Source of the DNA: CAVUCH01 sp963739995
GTDB lineage: Bacteria; Acidobacteriota; Vicinamibacteria; Vicinamibacterales; JAENWD01
Reading direction: 5' to 3'
DNA: 40,238 bases
NCBI GenBank assembly: GCA_963739995.1
Contig: CAVUCH010000016.1
Span: 1-40,238, forward strand
The translations under genes were made by a program, and so were the position numbers. The stretch's first letter is position 1, and each line of letters begins with the position of its first letter. The notes beneath the pieces are model-generated. The model searched no databases, had not been told where the DNA came from, and worked only from the letters and a program-made list of their open reading frames with translations. This document shows positions 15,819 to 24,096 of this stretch, in pieces.

Positions 15819-15989
15819 ATGGCAGTCGATCCTGCGCTGCTCCAACTGCTCGTCTGCCCGAAGTGTCACAAACCCCTGGCGCTCGTACACGAGAACACCG
15901 GGTTGAAATGCCCGGAGTGCCATCGGGTGTATCCGATCAAGGACGACATTCCGGTGATGCTGATCGACGAGGCCACAATAGAGCCGTAG
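15819..15989 (+). CDS. Trm112-family zinc-ribbon protein
   Basis: A 56-residue protein of the Trm112/YcaR family (DUF343). Four cysteines form two CxxC knuckles (C13, C16 and C31, C34). The family opening LLQLLVCPKCHKPL and ending YPIKDDIPVMLIDEA are present. In eukaryotes and archaea Trm112 activates methyltransferases; in bacteria the small proteins are of uncertain role and often sit beside lpxK or other LPS genes. Its place ahead of a heptosyltransferase-like gene agrees. The ATG at 15819 has an AAGGAG site. Confidence 0.9.
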   Translation: MAVDPALLQLLVCPKCHKPLALVHENTGLKCPECHRVYPIKDDIPVMLIDEATIEP

Positions 15990-16111
15990 GCCGACAGGCT
16001 GCTTGGACCTGTCCGGGAGCCAACGCGCCCAGGGCGCCGGGCGGTCGGAGGTGAGAGGCGAGCCTGGAGGACGTCCCGGCGTTCGACGACCGAGCGACGC
16101 CGCGCCACTCG

Positions 16112-17239
16112 ATGAACATCCTGATCATCCGTCTGCGGCTCGTCGGCGACGTGGTGTTCACGACCCCCGCCATCCGAGCGCTGCGCCGGCACTATCCCGA
16201 CGCCCGCATCACGTATCTCGTCGAACGCCCCGCGGCTGCCATCGTGCTCGGAAATCCGCACCTCGATGAGGTCATGGTCATCGAGCGGACACGCGGATGG
16301 CGCAGGCTCCGCGACGATCTGCGCCTGGCCCGCACGCTGCGCGGCAGAGGCTTCGACGTGGTGATCGATTTCCACGGCGGCCCGCGGAGTTCGTGGCTGT
16401 CGAGGGTCACCGGGGCGCCGCGCCGGGTCGGCTATACGATCCCCGGCCGCGGCTGGATGTACACCGATCGGGTGCACCGGCCCCGCGAGCTGCGACCGCG
16501 ACACTCCGTGTCCAACCAGTCGGATCTGCTCACGCCACTCGGCATCCCACCGCTCGATCCCGTCCACGATCCTGCGGAAATGACGGAAACGGCAGACGCG
16601 CGCCGTCGTGTGGAACGGGCGCTTGCCGTGGCCGGCGTGACCGACGCGGCGGAGCTGATCGTGATGCACGTGAGCGCGGGCAATCCCTTCCGGCGGTGGC
16701 CCGGTGAAGCGTTCGCCGAGCTCGCGGCAACGCTCGCGCGCACTTCGGCGCTGCGCCGCATCCTGCTCACGTCGGGTCCGTCCGAGGCCGGCGCGGTAAC
16801 CAAGATCGCTCAGGCCGCACGCGAGGCTCTAGGGGCAGAGGCCGCCGGGCGCGTCGTGCTGACCGAGGAGCTTGGTCTTGCCGATCTCCGTGCCCTCGTG
16901 GCTCGCGCCGCGCTCTACATCGGCGGCGACAGCGGGCCGCTGCATCTGGCCGCGACGACGCGCACGCCGATCGTGGGGATCTACGGTCCGACGCTGCGCG
17001 TGCGATCGGAGCCCTGGCGCGACCCGCGGCTGATCACCGAAGCCGTGGAACCGGGGCCGCTGTCGTGCCGTCCGTGCGACCAGCGCGTGTGCGCACCAGG
17101 GGATTTCCGGTGCCTCCGGCAGATCACACCCGGCGAGGTCGCGACGGCGGCCGAACGTGCGCTCGCGCGCGCCCGTACAGAATGCCGCGCCCCCTCGGCG
17201 GCGCCCCCGACGCCGGCCGCGGCGGCGAGCGGCCGGTGA
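16112..17239 (+). CDS. glycosyltransferase family 9 (ADP-heptose:LPS heptosyltransferase-like)
   Basis: A 375-residue GT-B enzyme of family GT9, which adds heptose to the LPS inner core at the cytoplasmic face. It begins MNILIIRLRLVGDVVFTTPA, where D13 matches the WaaC catalytic aspartate. The C-terminal half has the donor-binding signature GGDSGPLHLAA (271-281) followed by TPIVGIYGPT. A Cys-rich stretch (CRPCDQRVC, near 320) is common in this family. The ribosome site is weak. Downstream O-antigen ligase and heptose kinase genes support an LPS role. Which heptose position it extends cannot be told. Confidence 0.9.
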   Translation: MNILIIRLRLVGDVVFTTPAIRALRRHYPDARITYLVERPAAAIVLGNPHLDEVMVIERTRGWRRLRDDLRLARTLRGRGFDVVIDFHGGPRSSWLSRVTGAPRRVGYTIPGRGWMYTDRVHRPRELRPRHSVSNQSDLLTPLGIPPLDPVHDPAEMTETADARRRVERALAVAGVTDAAELIVMHVSAGNPFRRWPGEAFAELAATLARTSALRRILLTSGPSEAGAVTKIAQAAREALGAEAAGRVVLTEELGLADLRALVARAALYIGGDSGPLHLAATTRTPIVGIYGPTLRVRSEPWRDPRLITEAVEPGPLSCRPCDQRVCAPGDFRCLRQITPGEVATAAERALARARTECRAPSAAPPTPAAAASGR

Positions 17240-17245
17240 CTGGTG

Positions 17246-17400
17246 GCCTGCCCGGGTCAAGTGTGGAGTGCCTGTCGGAGCGCGGCGCCCGAGTGGCAAG
17301 GCATGAGGAGCGAGCATATCGGGAATATTCGAGCGACGAGCAACGCCGCCACTCGGGATGCCCCGCCCGACAGGCGCTCTACAGATGACCAGGGCGAGCC
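17246..17400. repeat. long imperfect inverted repeat filling the GT9-ligase spacer
   Basis: Almost the whole spacer folds on itself. GAGTGCCTGTCGG (17266-17278) pairs with the right-arm match around CCGACAGGCGCTC (17367-17379). CCCGAGTGGC (17288-17297) pairs with GCCACTCGGG (17348-17357). The outer GGTCA (17255-17259) pairs with TGACC (17386-17390). The centre is AT-richer (AATATTC). Arms of roughly 70 bases pair imperfectly. It could be a non-autonomous mobile element (MITE/REP-like) or an RNA hairpin inside the operon transcript. Confidence 0.7.
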
Positions 17401-17406
17401 ACTAGC

Positions 17407-18579
17407 ATGACCACGGTCTCTATTGCCGCAGGCGCACCGCCACGGGACCGCGTGGAGCTCGCGGGCGTGATGGGCCTGCTCGTCTTCGTTGGCGCCCTGC
17501 AGCTCTCGATTGCCGTCGCCGGCATCGTGCTCGCCTTCACGCTTGGCTGCTGGGCACTCTTCGCGACGATGCACCAGGAGAGCGTGGAGGTGCCGCGTTT
17601 CTTCTGGCCGCTGCTCGTGTACGCGGCCTTGACCCTGCTGTCGGCCGCCGCGTCGTACGACAGTGCCGCAAGCTTCGTCGATTCGAAGCAGCTGGTGCTG
17701 TTTCTGATCGTCCCGATGGTCTATCAGTTCGCCCGCGGAGCGCGTGCGATGACGGTGCTGCAGGTCGTCATCACCGTGGGCGCTGCGAGCGCCGCGTGGG
17801 GCATCGTGCAGTACGGACTGTTCAATTACAACAATCTCGGCCAGCGCCCGCAGGGCGCGCTCGGCCACTACATGACGTACTCAGGGCTGCTGCTGCTGGT
17901 CGTCGGCGCGGCCGTGGCCCGGTTGCTCTTCGAGCCGAAGAACCGCGCATGGCCGGCCATGATACTACCCGCCCTGCTCGTAGCGCTCGTGCTCACGTTC
18001 ACCCGGAGTGCCTGGGTGGGCGCCTGTGCGGTGGCGGCGCTGCTCCTCGCCATGAAGGACTTTCGCCTGCTGCCGGTGATTCCGATCGTCGCCGCGGCCT
18101 TCTTTGCCATCTCACCGCCCCAGATCACCGCCCGGTTCTATTCGATATTCGACCTGAAGGATCCCACGAGCCGCGACCGGGTGGCGATGCTCCACGAGGG
18201 CATCGCCATGGTCAGGGCGCATCCGATCACCGGTGTCGGACCGAACATGGTGGAGCGGCTCTATGCTCAGTACCGCGATCCGGCTGCGGTCGAGAAGATC
18301 AATCCCCACCTGCACAATGTGCCGATGCACATCGCCGCCGAACGCGGGCTGCCGGCACTGGCCGCGTGGCTGTGCGTCATCGGGATCGCCACCATCGACC
18401 TCACACGCTTGCTGCGGCGCAGCCGCTTCCCGTCGCTGCCGGCCGCTGCCCTCGCCGCGATCGCCGGCATGCTGGCGGCGGGCCTCTTCGAGTACAACTT
18501 CGGCGACTCCGAGTTCCTGATGCTGTTCCTCGTCCTCGTAACGCTGCCATTCGCCGCCAAACGTCCGGACCTGCCGTGA
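17407..18579 (+). CDS. O-antigen ligase-family membrane protein (WaaL/Wzy-C)
   Basis: A 390-residue polytopic inner-membrane protein with about ten to twelve hydrophobic segments. It has the Wzy-C/WaaL pattern: R200 in LTFTRSAWVG, and a large periplasmic loop with AHPITGVGPNMVE and HLHNVPMHIAAERG (H303), then GLPALAAW. The family joins O-antigen or other glycans to lipid A-core on the periplasmic side; some members ligate sugars to other acceptors. Context with GT9 and heptose kinase favours LPS. The ATG at 17407 has only a weak ribosome site. Its stop overlaps the kinase start as GTGA. Confidence 0.85.
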   Translation: MTTVSIAAGAPPRDRVELAGVMGLLVFVGALQLSIAVAGIVLAFTLGCWALFATMHQESVEVPRFFWPLLVYAALTLLSAAASYDSAASFVDSKQLVLFLIVPMVYQFARGARAMTVLQVVITVGAASAAWGIVQYGLFNYNNLGQRPQGALGHYMTYSGLLLLVVGAAVARLLFEPKNRAWPAMILPALLVALVLTFTRSAWVGACAVAALLLAMKDFRLLPVIPIVAAAFFAISPPQITARFYSIFDLKDPTSRDRVAMLHEGIAMVRAHPITGVGPNMVERLYAQYRDPAAVEKINPHLHNVPMHIAAERGLPALAAWLCVIGIATIDLTRLLRRSRFPSLPAAALAAIAGMLAAGLFEYNFGDSEFLMLFLVLVTLPFAAKRPDLP

Positions 18580-19580
18580 CGGCCGGCCAGAGGCTCCCTC
18601 CGCTCCTGTCGGACCGGGCCCGCGCTGTCGTCGAGGCCTTCCCGCGCGCGGCGGTGCTCGTCGTCGGCGACGTCATGCTCGACCGGTTCCTCGTGGGACG
18701 CGTCGATCGCATCTCGCCAGAGGCGCCGGTGCCGATCGTGGTGTTCGATCACGAAGAGGGCCGTGCCGGGGGCGCGGCAAACGTCGCCCACAATGTCGGC
18801 GCGCTGGGTGGGACGGTGCATCTCGTGGGCCTGGTCGGCGCGGACGCGTCCGCGGACACACTGCGCGCGGCCCTGCAGACCCACGGCATCGGCACGGAGG
18901 GTCTGCTCACGGACCCGGACCGGCGCACGACCGTGAAGATGCGCGTGGTCACGACACGTAATCAGCAGGTTGCACGCGTCGACTACGAGACTGATGGCGA
19001 AGCCCACGGCCGCGTGGAAGCCGAACTCATCGAGCGTGCATCGGCGGCTGCGGCCACGGTGCAGGCCATCGTGGTGTCGGATTACCTCAAGGGCGCTGTC
19101 ACGCCGTTGCTCGTCACGCGTCTCGCATCGCTCGCCCGTGAACGGGGCGTGCCGCTGTTGGTGGATCCGAAGATCCCGCATCTGCCCTACTACGCCGGCG
19201 CGACGCTGATCACGCCAAACCACCACGAGGCTGAGATCGCCACCCATCTGCGAATCCGCGGAGAGGCGGAGGCGCAGACGGCCGCGCGTGCCTTCCGCGA
19301 ACGGGCGCGCGCGGCGGGCGTGCTGATCACCCGCGGCGAGCACGGCATGTGGCTGCTGGACGACTCGTTCGAAGGGCCCCTGCCGGCCACGGCTCGGGAA
19401 GTGGCGGACGTCACGGGCGCGGGCGACACGGTGATCGCCACGCTCGGCCTGGCGCTCGCCGCCGGCGCGACATCCGCAGAAGCGGCCCGCCTTGCGAACT
19501 ACGCCGCGGGCGTGGTCGTCGGCAAGTTCGGCCCTGCGACAGCGGGTCCGCACGCGCTGATGAACGCCGTCGGTACCTAG
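18576..19580 (+). CDS. hldE1: D-glycero-beta-D-manno-heptose-7-phosphate kinase (kinase domain only)
   Basis: A PfkB/ribokinase-family enzyme of 334 residues matching the N-terminal domain of HldE (RfaE1). It phosphorylates heptose 7-phosphate at C1 during ADP-heptose synthesis. Visible motifs are VVGDVMLDRFLVGRVDRISP (29-48), GGAANVAHN (65-73) and the ATP/anion-hole motif DVTGAGDT (278-285, with catalytic D284). The cytidylyl/adenylyltransferase domain of E. coli HldE is absent, so a separate RfaE2 must be elsewhere. The GTG at 18576 overlaps the ligase stop, indicating coupled translation. It supplies the substrate for the GT9 enzyme of the same operon. Confidence 0.92.
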   Translation: MTAGQRLPPLLSDRARAVVEAFPRAAVLVVGDVMLDRFLVGRVDRISPEAPVPIVVFDHEEGRAGGAANVAHNVGALGGTVHLVGLVGADASADTLRAALQTHGIGTEGLLTDPDRRTTVKMRVVTTRNQQVARVDYETDGEAHGRVEAELIERASAAAATVQAIVVSDYLKGAVTPLLVTRLASLARERGVPLLVDPKIPHLPYYAGATLITPNHHEAEIATHLRIRGEAEAQTAARAFRERARAAGVLITRGEHGMWLLDDSFEGPLPATAREVADVTGAGDTVIATLGLALAAGATSAEAARLANYAAGVVVGKFGPATAGPHALMNAVGT

Positions 19581-19670
19581 TGGCCTTGGGGCTCGCGTCC
19601 CGCTCAGACGCGCGGCGCCAACCTACCCCCTCCTGATTGACCGCGAGTTGTCTCGACCGACAGAATCAGC

Positions 19671-20834
19671 TCAATTGGCGGCCAGCAACGACTCGATCGG
19701 CTGCAGGACCACGGGCCAGCGGTACTCGTCGTCCACGTAGGCGCGCCCCTGGGCCCCCAGTGTGCGGGCCAGAGCCGGGTCGCGCACGAGAAGCTCCAGC
19801 GCTTCGCCAAACTCGCTCGCCGTCCCGTAATGCAACCCGCCATTTGCCCGTTCCACCTGTCCCTTGAGCACACCGCAGCGTCCGTTGACCACCGCCGGGG
19901 TGCTTCGATTCCACGCTTCGAGGAGCACCATGCTGAGGCTCTCATATGGTGAAGGGACCACGAGCGCGCGCGCGTGTGTCAGCAGCGCGTCACGCACCAA
20001 GTCCGGCACGTATCCCAGCGGGCGGATCAGCGGGTGCTCGGGAATCGGCATGATCGCCGGCCCGGCCATCACCAGCGGGATCGGCGGGCGGCCGTCCGCC
20101 AGGTAGGCCGCGAAGTAGCGGAGCAGCGTCTCGCACCCCTTGTTGCGCTCGATGCGGCCCATGTAGAGCAGGAAGGAGTCTGGAATGCCGAGGCCGTCGA
20201 GTGCGCGGCGGTCGGGGGTTTGAATCGGCGGGTCGAGGCCGGCGCCAATGATGGCGGAGGGCGGCGCTGCGCCGGCGATACGCGACGTGACGAGGTCGCG
20301 CTCCTCGGGCGTGAGGAACAGGTACGCCCGCGGCCGCGCGAAGTAGGATGCCAGGATGGGCGCGTGGATCAGCGGATCCTCCTCGGCCGTCGGCACCAGC
20401 ACCGCGCGATCGGGGACGGCCTGCACGCCGTAAAAGGACGGGTAGTAGCGGTAGGACCAGAAGAGGACGCGGTCGTAGGCGGGCACGCCAGCTTTCAGGT
20501 GATCGATGAGGCCCGGCACGACCGGGCCGTTCTCGTCGAACCACCGTGCCTGCTCCTCGAGCGTTGCCACCCCGGTGAAAACCAGGTCGCTGATGTCCCG
20601 GAACGCCTGCAGGCGCCGGGTACGCTGCACGCGGAACCGCAGGACGCGCACGCCGTTCTCCCGGGTCTCCCCCGCCGGATAGGCGTTGCGCCAGGTCACG
20701 TAGTTCTTCGCCGTCGTGGTCAGCACGGTCACGTCGTGCCGGGCGGCGAGGTGCTCGGCGATCGATCGGCAGTGCGCCTCAGATCCGCCGGTCACCTCCG
20801 TGCCGTAGCGGTGGACGACGCACGCCAGCTTCAT
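19671..20834 (-). CDS. glycosyltransferase family 4 (group 1)
   Basis: A 387-residue GT-B retaining glycosyltransferase. The N-terminal domain has VVHRYGTEVTGGSEAH (7-22), the acceptor side. The C-terminal domain has LYMGRIERNKGCETLL and the E-x7-E type donor-binding motif VVPSPYESLSMVLLEAW. Substrates cannot be told; EPS or O-antigen assembly is likely from the neighbouring LPS operon. The ATG at 20834 overlaps the stop of the small upstream gene (ATGA), so the two are coupled. It converges on the heptose kinase gene with a 90-base gap that shows no clear terminator. Confidence 0.88.
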   Translation of the reverse strand: MKLACVVHRYGTEVTGGSEAHCRSIAEHLAARHDVTVLTTTAKNYVTWRNAYPAGETRENGVRVLRFRVQRTRRLQAFRDISDLVFTGVATLEEQARWFDENGPVVPGLIDHLKAGVPAYDRVLFWSYRYYPSFYGVQAVPDRAVLVPTAEEDPLIHAPILASYFARPRAYLFLTPEERDLVTSRIAGAAPPSAIIGAGLDPPIQTPDRRALDGLGIPDSFLLYMGRIERNKGCETLLRYFAAYLADGRPPIPLVMAGPAIMPIPEHPLIRPLGYVPDLVRDALLTHARALVVPSPYESLSMVLLEAWNRSTPAVVNGRCGVLKGQVERANGGLHYGTASEFGEALELLVRDPALARTLGAQGRAYVDDEYRWPVVLQPIESLLAAN

Positions 20835-21289
20835 CGCGGCGAGTCGCCTGGCGGAGCCCCCGTGGCCGGTGGCTCGGGCGCGGCGCGCAGCGCGTCGACG
20901 TCCTGCCGCAGGCGCGCGTTTTCGATCGCCAGCGATTCGAGGCACGCGAACAGCACGAGGTTCACCTGGTGCTGCCGCCGGAAGTGCTCGCGCGTGTATT
21001 CGTAGAGCCAGCGGTTCAGCGGGAGTAGGATGCGCCGCTTCAGGAACAGGAGCGCGCCGCCGACGGCAGGCCGGTGCGTCGAGAGGCGCAGCGGCGTGTC
21101 CACGCGCCACTCCTCCTCGTCCGGCAGCAGCTCGGGCAGCAGCAGCTCGCCGCGATCCCGCGCGTCGAGCCCCCGCCGGAACACGCGGGCGACCGCATCG
21201 AAGATCTCGGCATCCCGGAACTCCGGCGACCCGGCGGCCGCGAGCCGCTGCCGCACCTGCGCGCGGACGCGTCCCTGGAGATCGGCCAT
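20831..21289 (-). CDS. unknown 152-residue protein coupled to GT4 glycosyltransferase
   Basis: I do not recognise a named domain. The N-terminal half is charged and helical (RAQVRQRLAAAG, ELLLPELLPDEEEW). The middle has a hydrophobic-basic segment (LLFLKRRILLPLNRWLYEY), then an amphipathic helix suited to a coiled coil (SLAIENARLRQDVDALRAA), and a Pro/Ala tail. The arrangement suggests a membrane-associated helper of the glycosyltransferase, with which it shares an ATGA overlap. The ATG at 21289 has no strong ribosome site. Coding is supported by the tight coupling and by its protein-like composition. Confidence 0.7.
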   Translation of the reverse strand: MADLQGRVRAQVRQRLAAAGSPEFRDAEIFDAVARVFRRGLDARDRGELLLPELLPDEEEWRVDTPLRLSTHRPAVGGALLFLKRRILLPLNRWLYEYTREHFRRQHQVNLVLFACLESLAIENARLRQDVDALRAAPEPPATGAPPGDSPR

Positions 21290-21512
21290 GACGGCGGCGA
21301 CATCAACGCGCGGCGGATCGGGGCGGGACGGCAGGCGTGATCTCCCGCGTCATTCTACAGCGTCGCAACGGGGCGCCGACCGGACCGGGGGCGCACACGG
21401 GTGCGGTTCGCACCGGCGCGAGTCCTCCGGAGGCAAGGTTACCGGCGCGGGTGGTTCTCGCTGGGGTCTCTCGCTTGCATTCACGCGAGTGCTGTGCAGA
21501 ATGCTTGCCTGT

Positions 21513-21543
21513 CGGCTGGGACTGAAGTCCCGGCTTCACATTG
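21513..21543. repeat. dispersed hairpin motif, copy 1
   Basis: The core GGGACTGAAGTCCC is a near-palindrome, followed by GGCTTCACATTG. A second copy with about 26 of 30 positions the same lies at 24034-24064. Both copies are intergenic. Confidence 0.7.
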
Positions 21544-21545
21544 CC

Positions 21546-21589
21546 CGAGCCTGGCTCCCCACAAGCCTCGAGCCTGGCTCCACACAAGC
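21546..21589. repeat. 21-base direct repeat, two copies
   Basis: CGAGCCTGGCTCC followed by CCACAAGC (21546-21566) or ACACAAGC (21569-21589). The copies differ at one base and are 23 bases apart start to start. Each contains GAGCCTGGCTC, itself a short palindrome. Confidence 0.8.
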
Positions 21590-21632
21590 AGAGCGTCGCG
21601 TTGATCCCCCGTAAAAGATGAGGAAGGCAGCT

Positions 21633-22253
21633 ATGTCGTCAGCGCGCGTGCGGCACCTCGATCTTGTCGCGGCGGCCGGTCTCGCCGCCGGGGCCGTCTT
21701 CGGCCTGGCCGGAACCCTGGTGTCACAACCAGCGGTACGCCAGGTTCTGTGGGCGGTGGACGGCGTCGGCCTGATCGTCGCGGCCGCGCTGCTGACGGTG
21801 CGGTTTCTCCGGCGGGGGGAGGACTGCGTGGCCGCAGGATTTCTCGTGTTCGCCATCGGCGAGAGCCTGCTGGTGTCGGGCACCGCCGCCGGCCTGGCGG
21901 GGAGCGTCCCGTCGTTCGCGGGCGGCGTCGCGCTCTGGGCCGCAGCGCTACTGCTCATCAGCATTCCCGCAGTGTTCCCCATGTGGGTCCGCATCGTGGG
22001 CGTGCTGGCGGCCGGTCTCTTCTCCTGGGTTGCGATGCGAATCTTCTGGGGTGAGCTGCTGCTGCCCACCTCGACGCCGATGCCGTTTTTTGCCTACCCG
22101 TTTCTCGTCCTTACCTTCATCGGATGGATGGTCGCGCTCCTGACGGACGAAGCGAGCGCGGATGCAGCCGCTGGTGGAGGGAGCCATGGGCGCGCCGTGC
22201 GCCGCACGTCTCCGCGGCAGGATGGCGCTGCCGTGACACCGAATCGCGGGTGA
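21633..22253 (+). CDS. integral membrane protein of unknown function
   Basis: A 206-residue protein with about six transmembrane helices (roughly residues 9-29, 37-58, 68-92, 96-117, 119-138, 148-168) and a hydrophilic, basic C-terminal tail. I recognise no family signature; the small six-helix layout recalls uncharacterised DUF membrane proteins. The ATG at 21633 is chosen because AGGAAGG lies about 6 bases upstream, better than the ATG at 21618. It is followed after 46 bases by the racemase-like gene on the same strand, possibly cotranscribed. Confidence 0.75.
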   Translation: MSSARVRHLDLVAAAGLAAGAVFGLAGTLVSQPAVRQVLWAVDGVGLIVAAALLTVRFLRRGEDCVAAGFLVFAIGESLLVSGTAAGLAGSVPSFAGGVALWAAALLLISIPAVFPMWVRIVGVLAAGLFSWVAMRIFWGELLLPTSTPMPFFAYPFLVLTFIGWMVALLTDEASADAAAGGGSHGRAVRRTSPRQDGAAVTPNRG

Positions 22254-22299
22254 GCGACCGCCTTGTCACGGGCGGGTCGGCATTGGCGGGAGAGAACAG

Positions 22300-23001
22300 T
22301 TGGCGACAGTCGGGATCGTCGGAGGCCTCGGGCCGGAATCGACCATCGACTACTACCGCCGCATCCTCGAGGCGTGGGAGCGGGAAGACCCATCAACCGC
22401 GCCCTCCATCGTGATCGACAGCCTCGATGTGCGGCGCGCCTTGAGCCTCGTTGACAGCGATCACGCGGCGCTCACCGAGTACCTCCTGGCCTCGCTGCGC
22501 CGGCTGGCGGCGGCCGGCGTGGACTTCGCGGCGATGAGCGCCAATACGCCCCACATCGTGTTCGATGATCTCGCAGGCCGCTCCTCGATCCCTCTCCTGA
22601 GCATCGTCGAGGTCTGCGCGCACGAAGCGCGGGCGCGCGGGTTGCGCCGGCTCGCTCTGCTGGGCACGCGGTTCACGATGGAGGGCGCGTTCTACCCCGA
22701 GGTGTGCGCGCGGCACGGGGTGACCGTGGTGCCACCGGATTCCATGGACCGCGCGTGGGTTCACGAGCGGTATGTCGGCGAGCTGCTCAGGGGGGAGTTT
22801 CGGGAGGACACACGGCGGACGCTCACCGCCATTGTGGGCCGGCTGCGCGATCGGGAACGCGTCGACGGCGTCATTCTTGCGGGCACCGAGCTGCCGTTGC
22901 TGCTGCACTCGCCAACCATCGCGGACGTTGCGGCGCTCGACACGACGGCGCTGCACGTGAGAGCGATCGTCAGGCGCCTCAGGCACGGCGCCTCAGGCTG
23001 A
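22300..23001 (+). CDS. aspartate/glutamate racemase-family protein lacking both catalytic cysteines
   Basis: A 233-residue protein of the Asp/Glu racemase superfamily, with the opening VGIVGGLGPESTIDYY, two Rossmann-like lobes and the two active-site regions. In true racemases each carries a cysteine, in C-N-T-x-H and C-T-E. Here they read MSANTPH (A81 at the first site) and LAGTELPL (G195 at the second), so the two-base mechanism cannot work as usual. The remaining cysteines (C106, C136) are elsewhere. It may be a different isomerase or lyase of the fold, or a ligand-binding protein. The start is TTG at 22300 with GGGAGA upstream. Confidence 0.82.
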   Translation: MATVGIVGGLGPESTIDYYRRILEAWEREDPSTAPSIVIDSLDVRRALSLVDSDHAALTEYLLASLRRLAAAGVDFAAMSANTPHIVFDDLAGRSSIPLLSIVEVCAHEARARGLRRLALLGTRFTMEGAFYPEVCARHGVTVVPPDSMDRAWVHERYVGELLRGEFREDTRRTLTAIVGRLRDRERVDGVILAGTELPLLLHSPTIADVAALDTTALHVRAIVRRLRHGASG

Positions 23002-23070
23002 CCTGGCTCCGCTTGCAGTGCGCGGGGCGCGGGCGCGACAATGTGTGTTCCAACCCACGAGGTGAGACGC

Positions 23071-24021
23071 ATGGCCAGACGGATCACGCGGCGCGAGTTC
23101 ATCGAGACGACCACGCTGACAGCCGCCGGCCTCGCCGCGGCGTCCGCGAACGCCGGCGCCGCGGCGGCGCTGCCGACACGTCCCTTCGGCAAGACGGGCA
23201 TCCAAGTGACGTGTCTAGCGTTCGGGTGCGGCAGCCGCTTCCTGATGTACGAACAGGAGGCCGTCGCCCTGGACGTGCTGAACGGCGCCATCGATCAGGG
23301 CATCCGCTACCTGGACACCGCGGTTGGCTACGGAAACGGCGAGAGCGAACGCCGCGTCGGTCTGCTCATGCGGACACGGCGGAAGGATGTCGTCCTCGCG
23401 ACGAAGATCCCGCGCTCGGCGCGCACGCGAGACGCGGCGTTGCGGCAGGTGGAGGCGAGCCTCAAGCGGCTCCAGACGGACCACGTCGACGTGCTCCACC
23501 TGCACGATCTCACGGACGCGCAGGATCTCGCGGCCATCGAAGCGCCGGACGGCGCCATCAAGGCGCTGTACGAGCTGCGGTCCCAGAAGGTCACGCGCGC
23601 GATCGGGATGACGAGCCATACCGACGGCGCCGTGATGGCGAAAGCCATCGAACAGAACGACCTCGATTGCGTGCAGATGGCCATGAACCCCGCCCGTGCG
23701 CTGCAGTTCGAGGAGCTCGCCCTGCCCGCCGCGAAGAAGAAAGGCCTCGGCGTCATCCTGATGAAGGTGACGAGCCAGGAGAAGCTGGTGGGCGTGGGGC
23801 CCGGCAAGACCGACATCTCCAGCCTGCTGCGTTACGCCCTCAGCCTGCCGGTCTCCACCGTGGTCGTCGGCATGCCGAAGCGCGAGTTCGTCGCGGAGAA
23901 CATCACCATCGCGCGCGGGTTCACGCCCATGGACGACGGGGAGATCGATCGCGTGCGGAAGAGCGTTGCCCCACAGCAAGCAGCCGTCGCAGCCTTCTTC
24001 AGCGGGCACGTGGACGCATAG
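23071..24021 (+). CDS. Tat-exported aldo/keto reductase
   Basis: A 316-residue NAD(P)H-dependent oxidoreductase of the AKR fold with a twin-arginine signal, ARRITRREFIETTTLTAAG, ending near residue 30. The catalytic tetrad is visible: D82 and Y87 (YLDTAVGYGNGE), K112 (LATKIPRS) and H145 (VLHLHDL). The C-terminal cofactor region has VSTVVVGMPKREFV. Export of folded, cofactor-loaded enzymes by Tat fits a periplasmic role; the substrate is unknown. The ATG at 23071 has GAGGTGA upstream, so the longer frame from 23041 is not used. It converges on the glycosyltransferase at 24175. Confidence 0.9.
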   Translation: MARRITRREFIETTTLTAAGLAAASANAGAAAALPTRPFGKTGIQVTCLAFGCGSRFLMYEQEAVALDVLNGAIDQGIRYLDTAVGYGNGESERRVGLLMRTRRKDVVLATKIPRSARTRDAALRQVEASLKRLQTDHVDVLHLHDLTDAQDLAAIEAPDGAIKALYELRSQKVTRAIGMTSHTDGAVMAKAIEQNDLDCVQMAMNPARALQFEELALPAAKKKGLGVILMKVTSQEKLVGVGPGKTDISSLLRYALSLPVSTVVVGMPKREFVAENITIARGFTPMDDGEIDRVRKSVAPQQAAVAAFFSGHVDA

Positions 24022-24033
24022 AGGATGACGGCG

Positions 24034-24064
24034 CAGCCGGGACTGAAGTGCCGGCTCCACATTG
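24034..24064. repeat. dispersed hairpin motif, copy 2
   Basis: CAGCCGGGACTGAAGTGCC then GGCTCCACATTG, matching the motif at 21513-21543 with about four differences. It sits just after the aldo/keto reductase stop. GCCGG can pair with CCGGC around it, so it may act as a 3' hairpin. Confidence 0.65.
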
Positions 24065-24096
24065 GAGCGACGGCCAGACACCCGTCCATCGCGGAA

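Larger units (their letters stand above)
21290..21632. other. intergenic region with direct repeats and a hairpin motif
   Basis: About 340 bases between divergent genes with no supported gene. It holds the hairpin motif at 21513-21543 and a 21-base direct repeat at 21546-21589, described separately. Promoters for both flanking genes must lie here, but no convincing -35/-10 pair was found. Confidence 0.5.

Noticed and set aside
16003..16269. Small plus-strand frame overlapping the start of the GT9 gene
   Set aside because: It lies in another frame of the clear GT9 gene and its translation is low complexity and Arg-rich.
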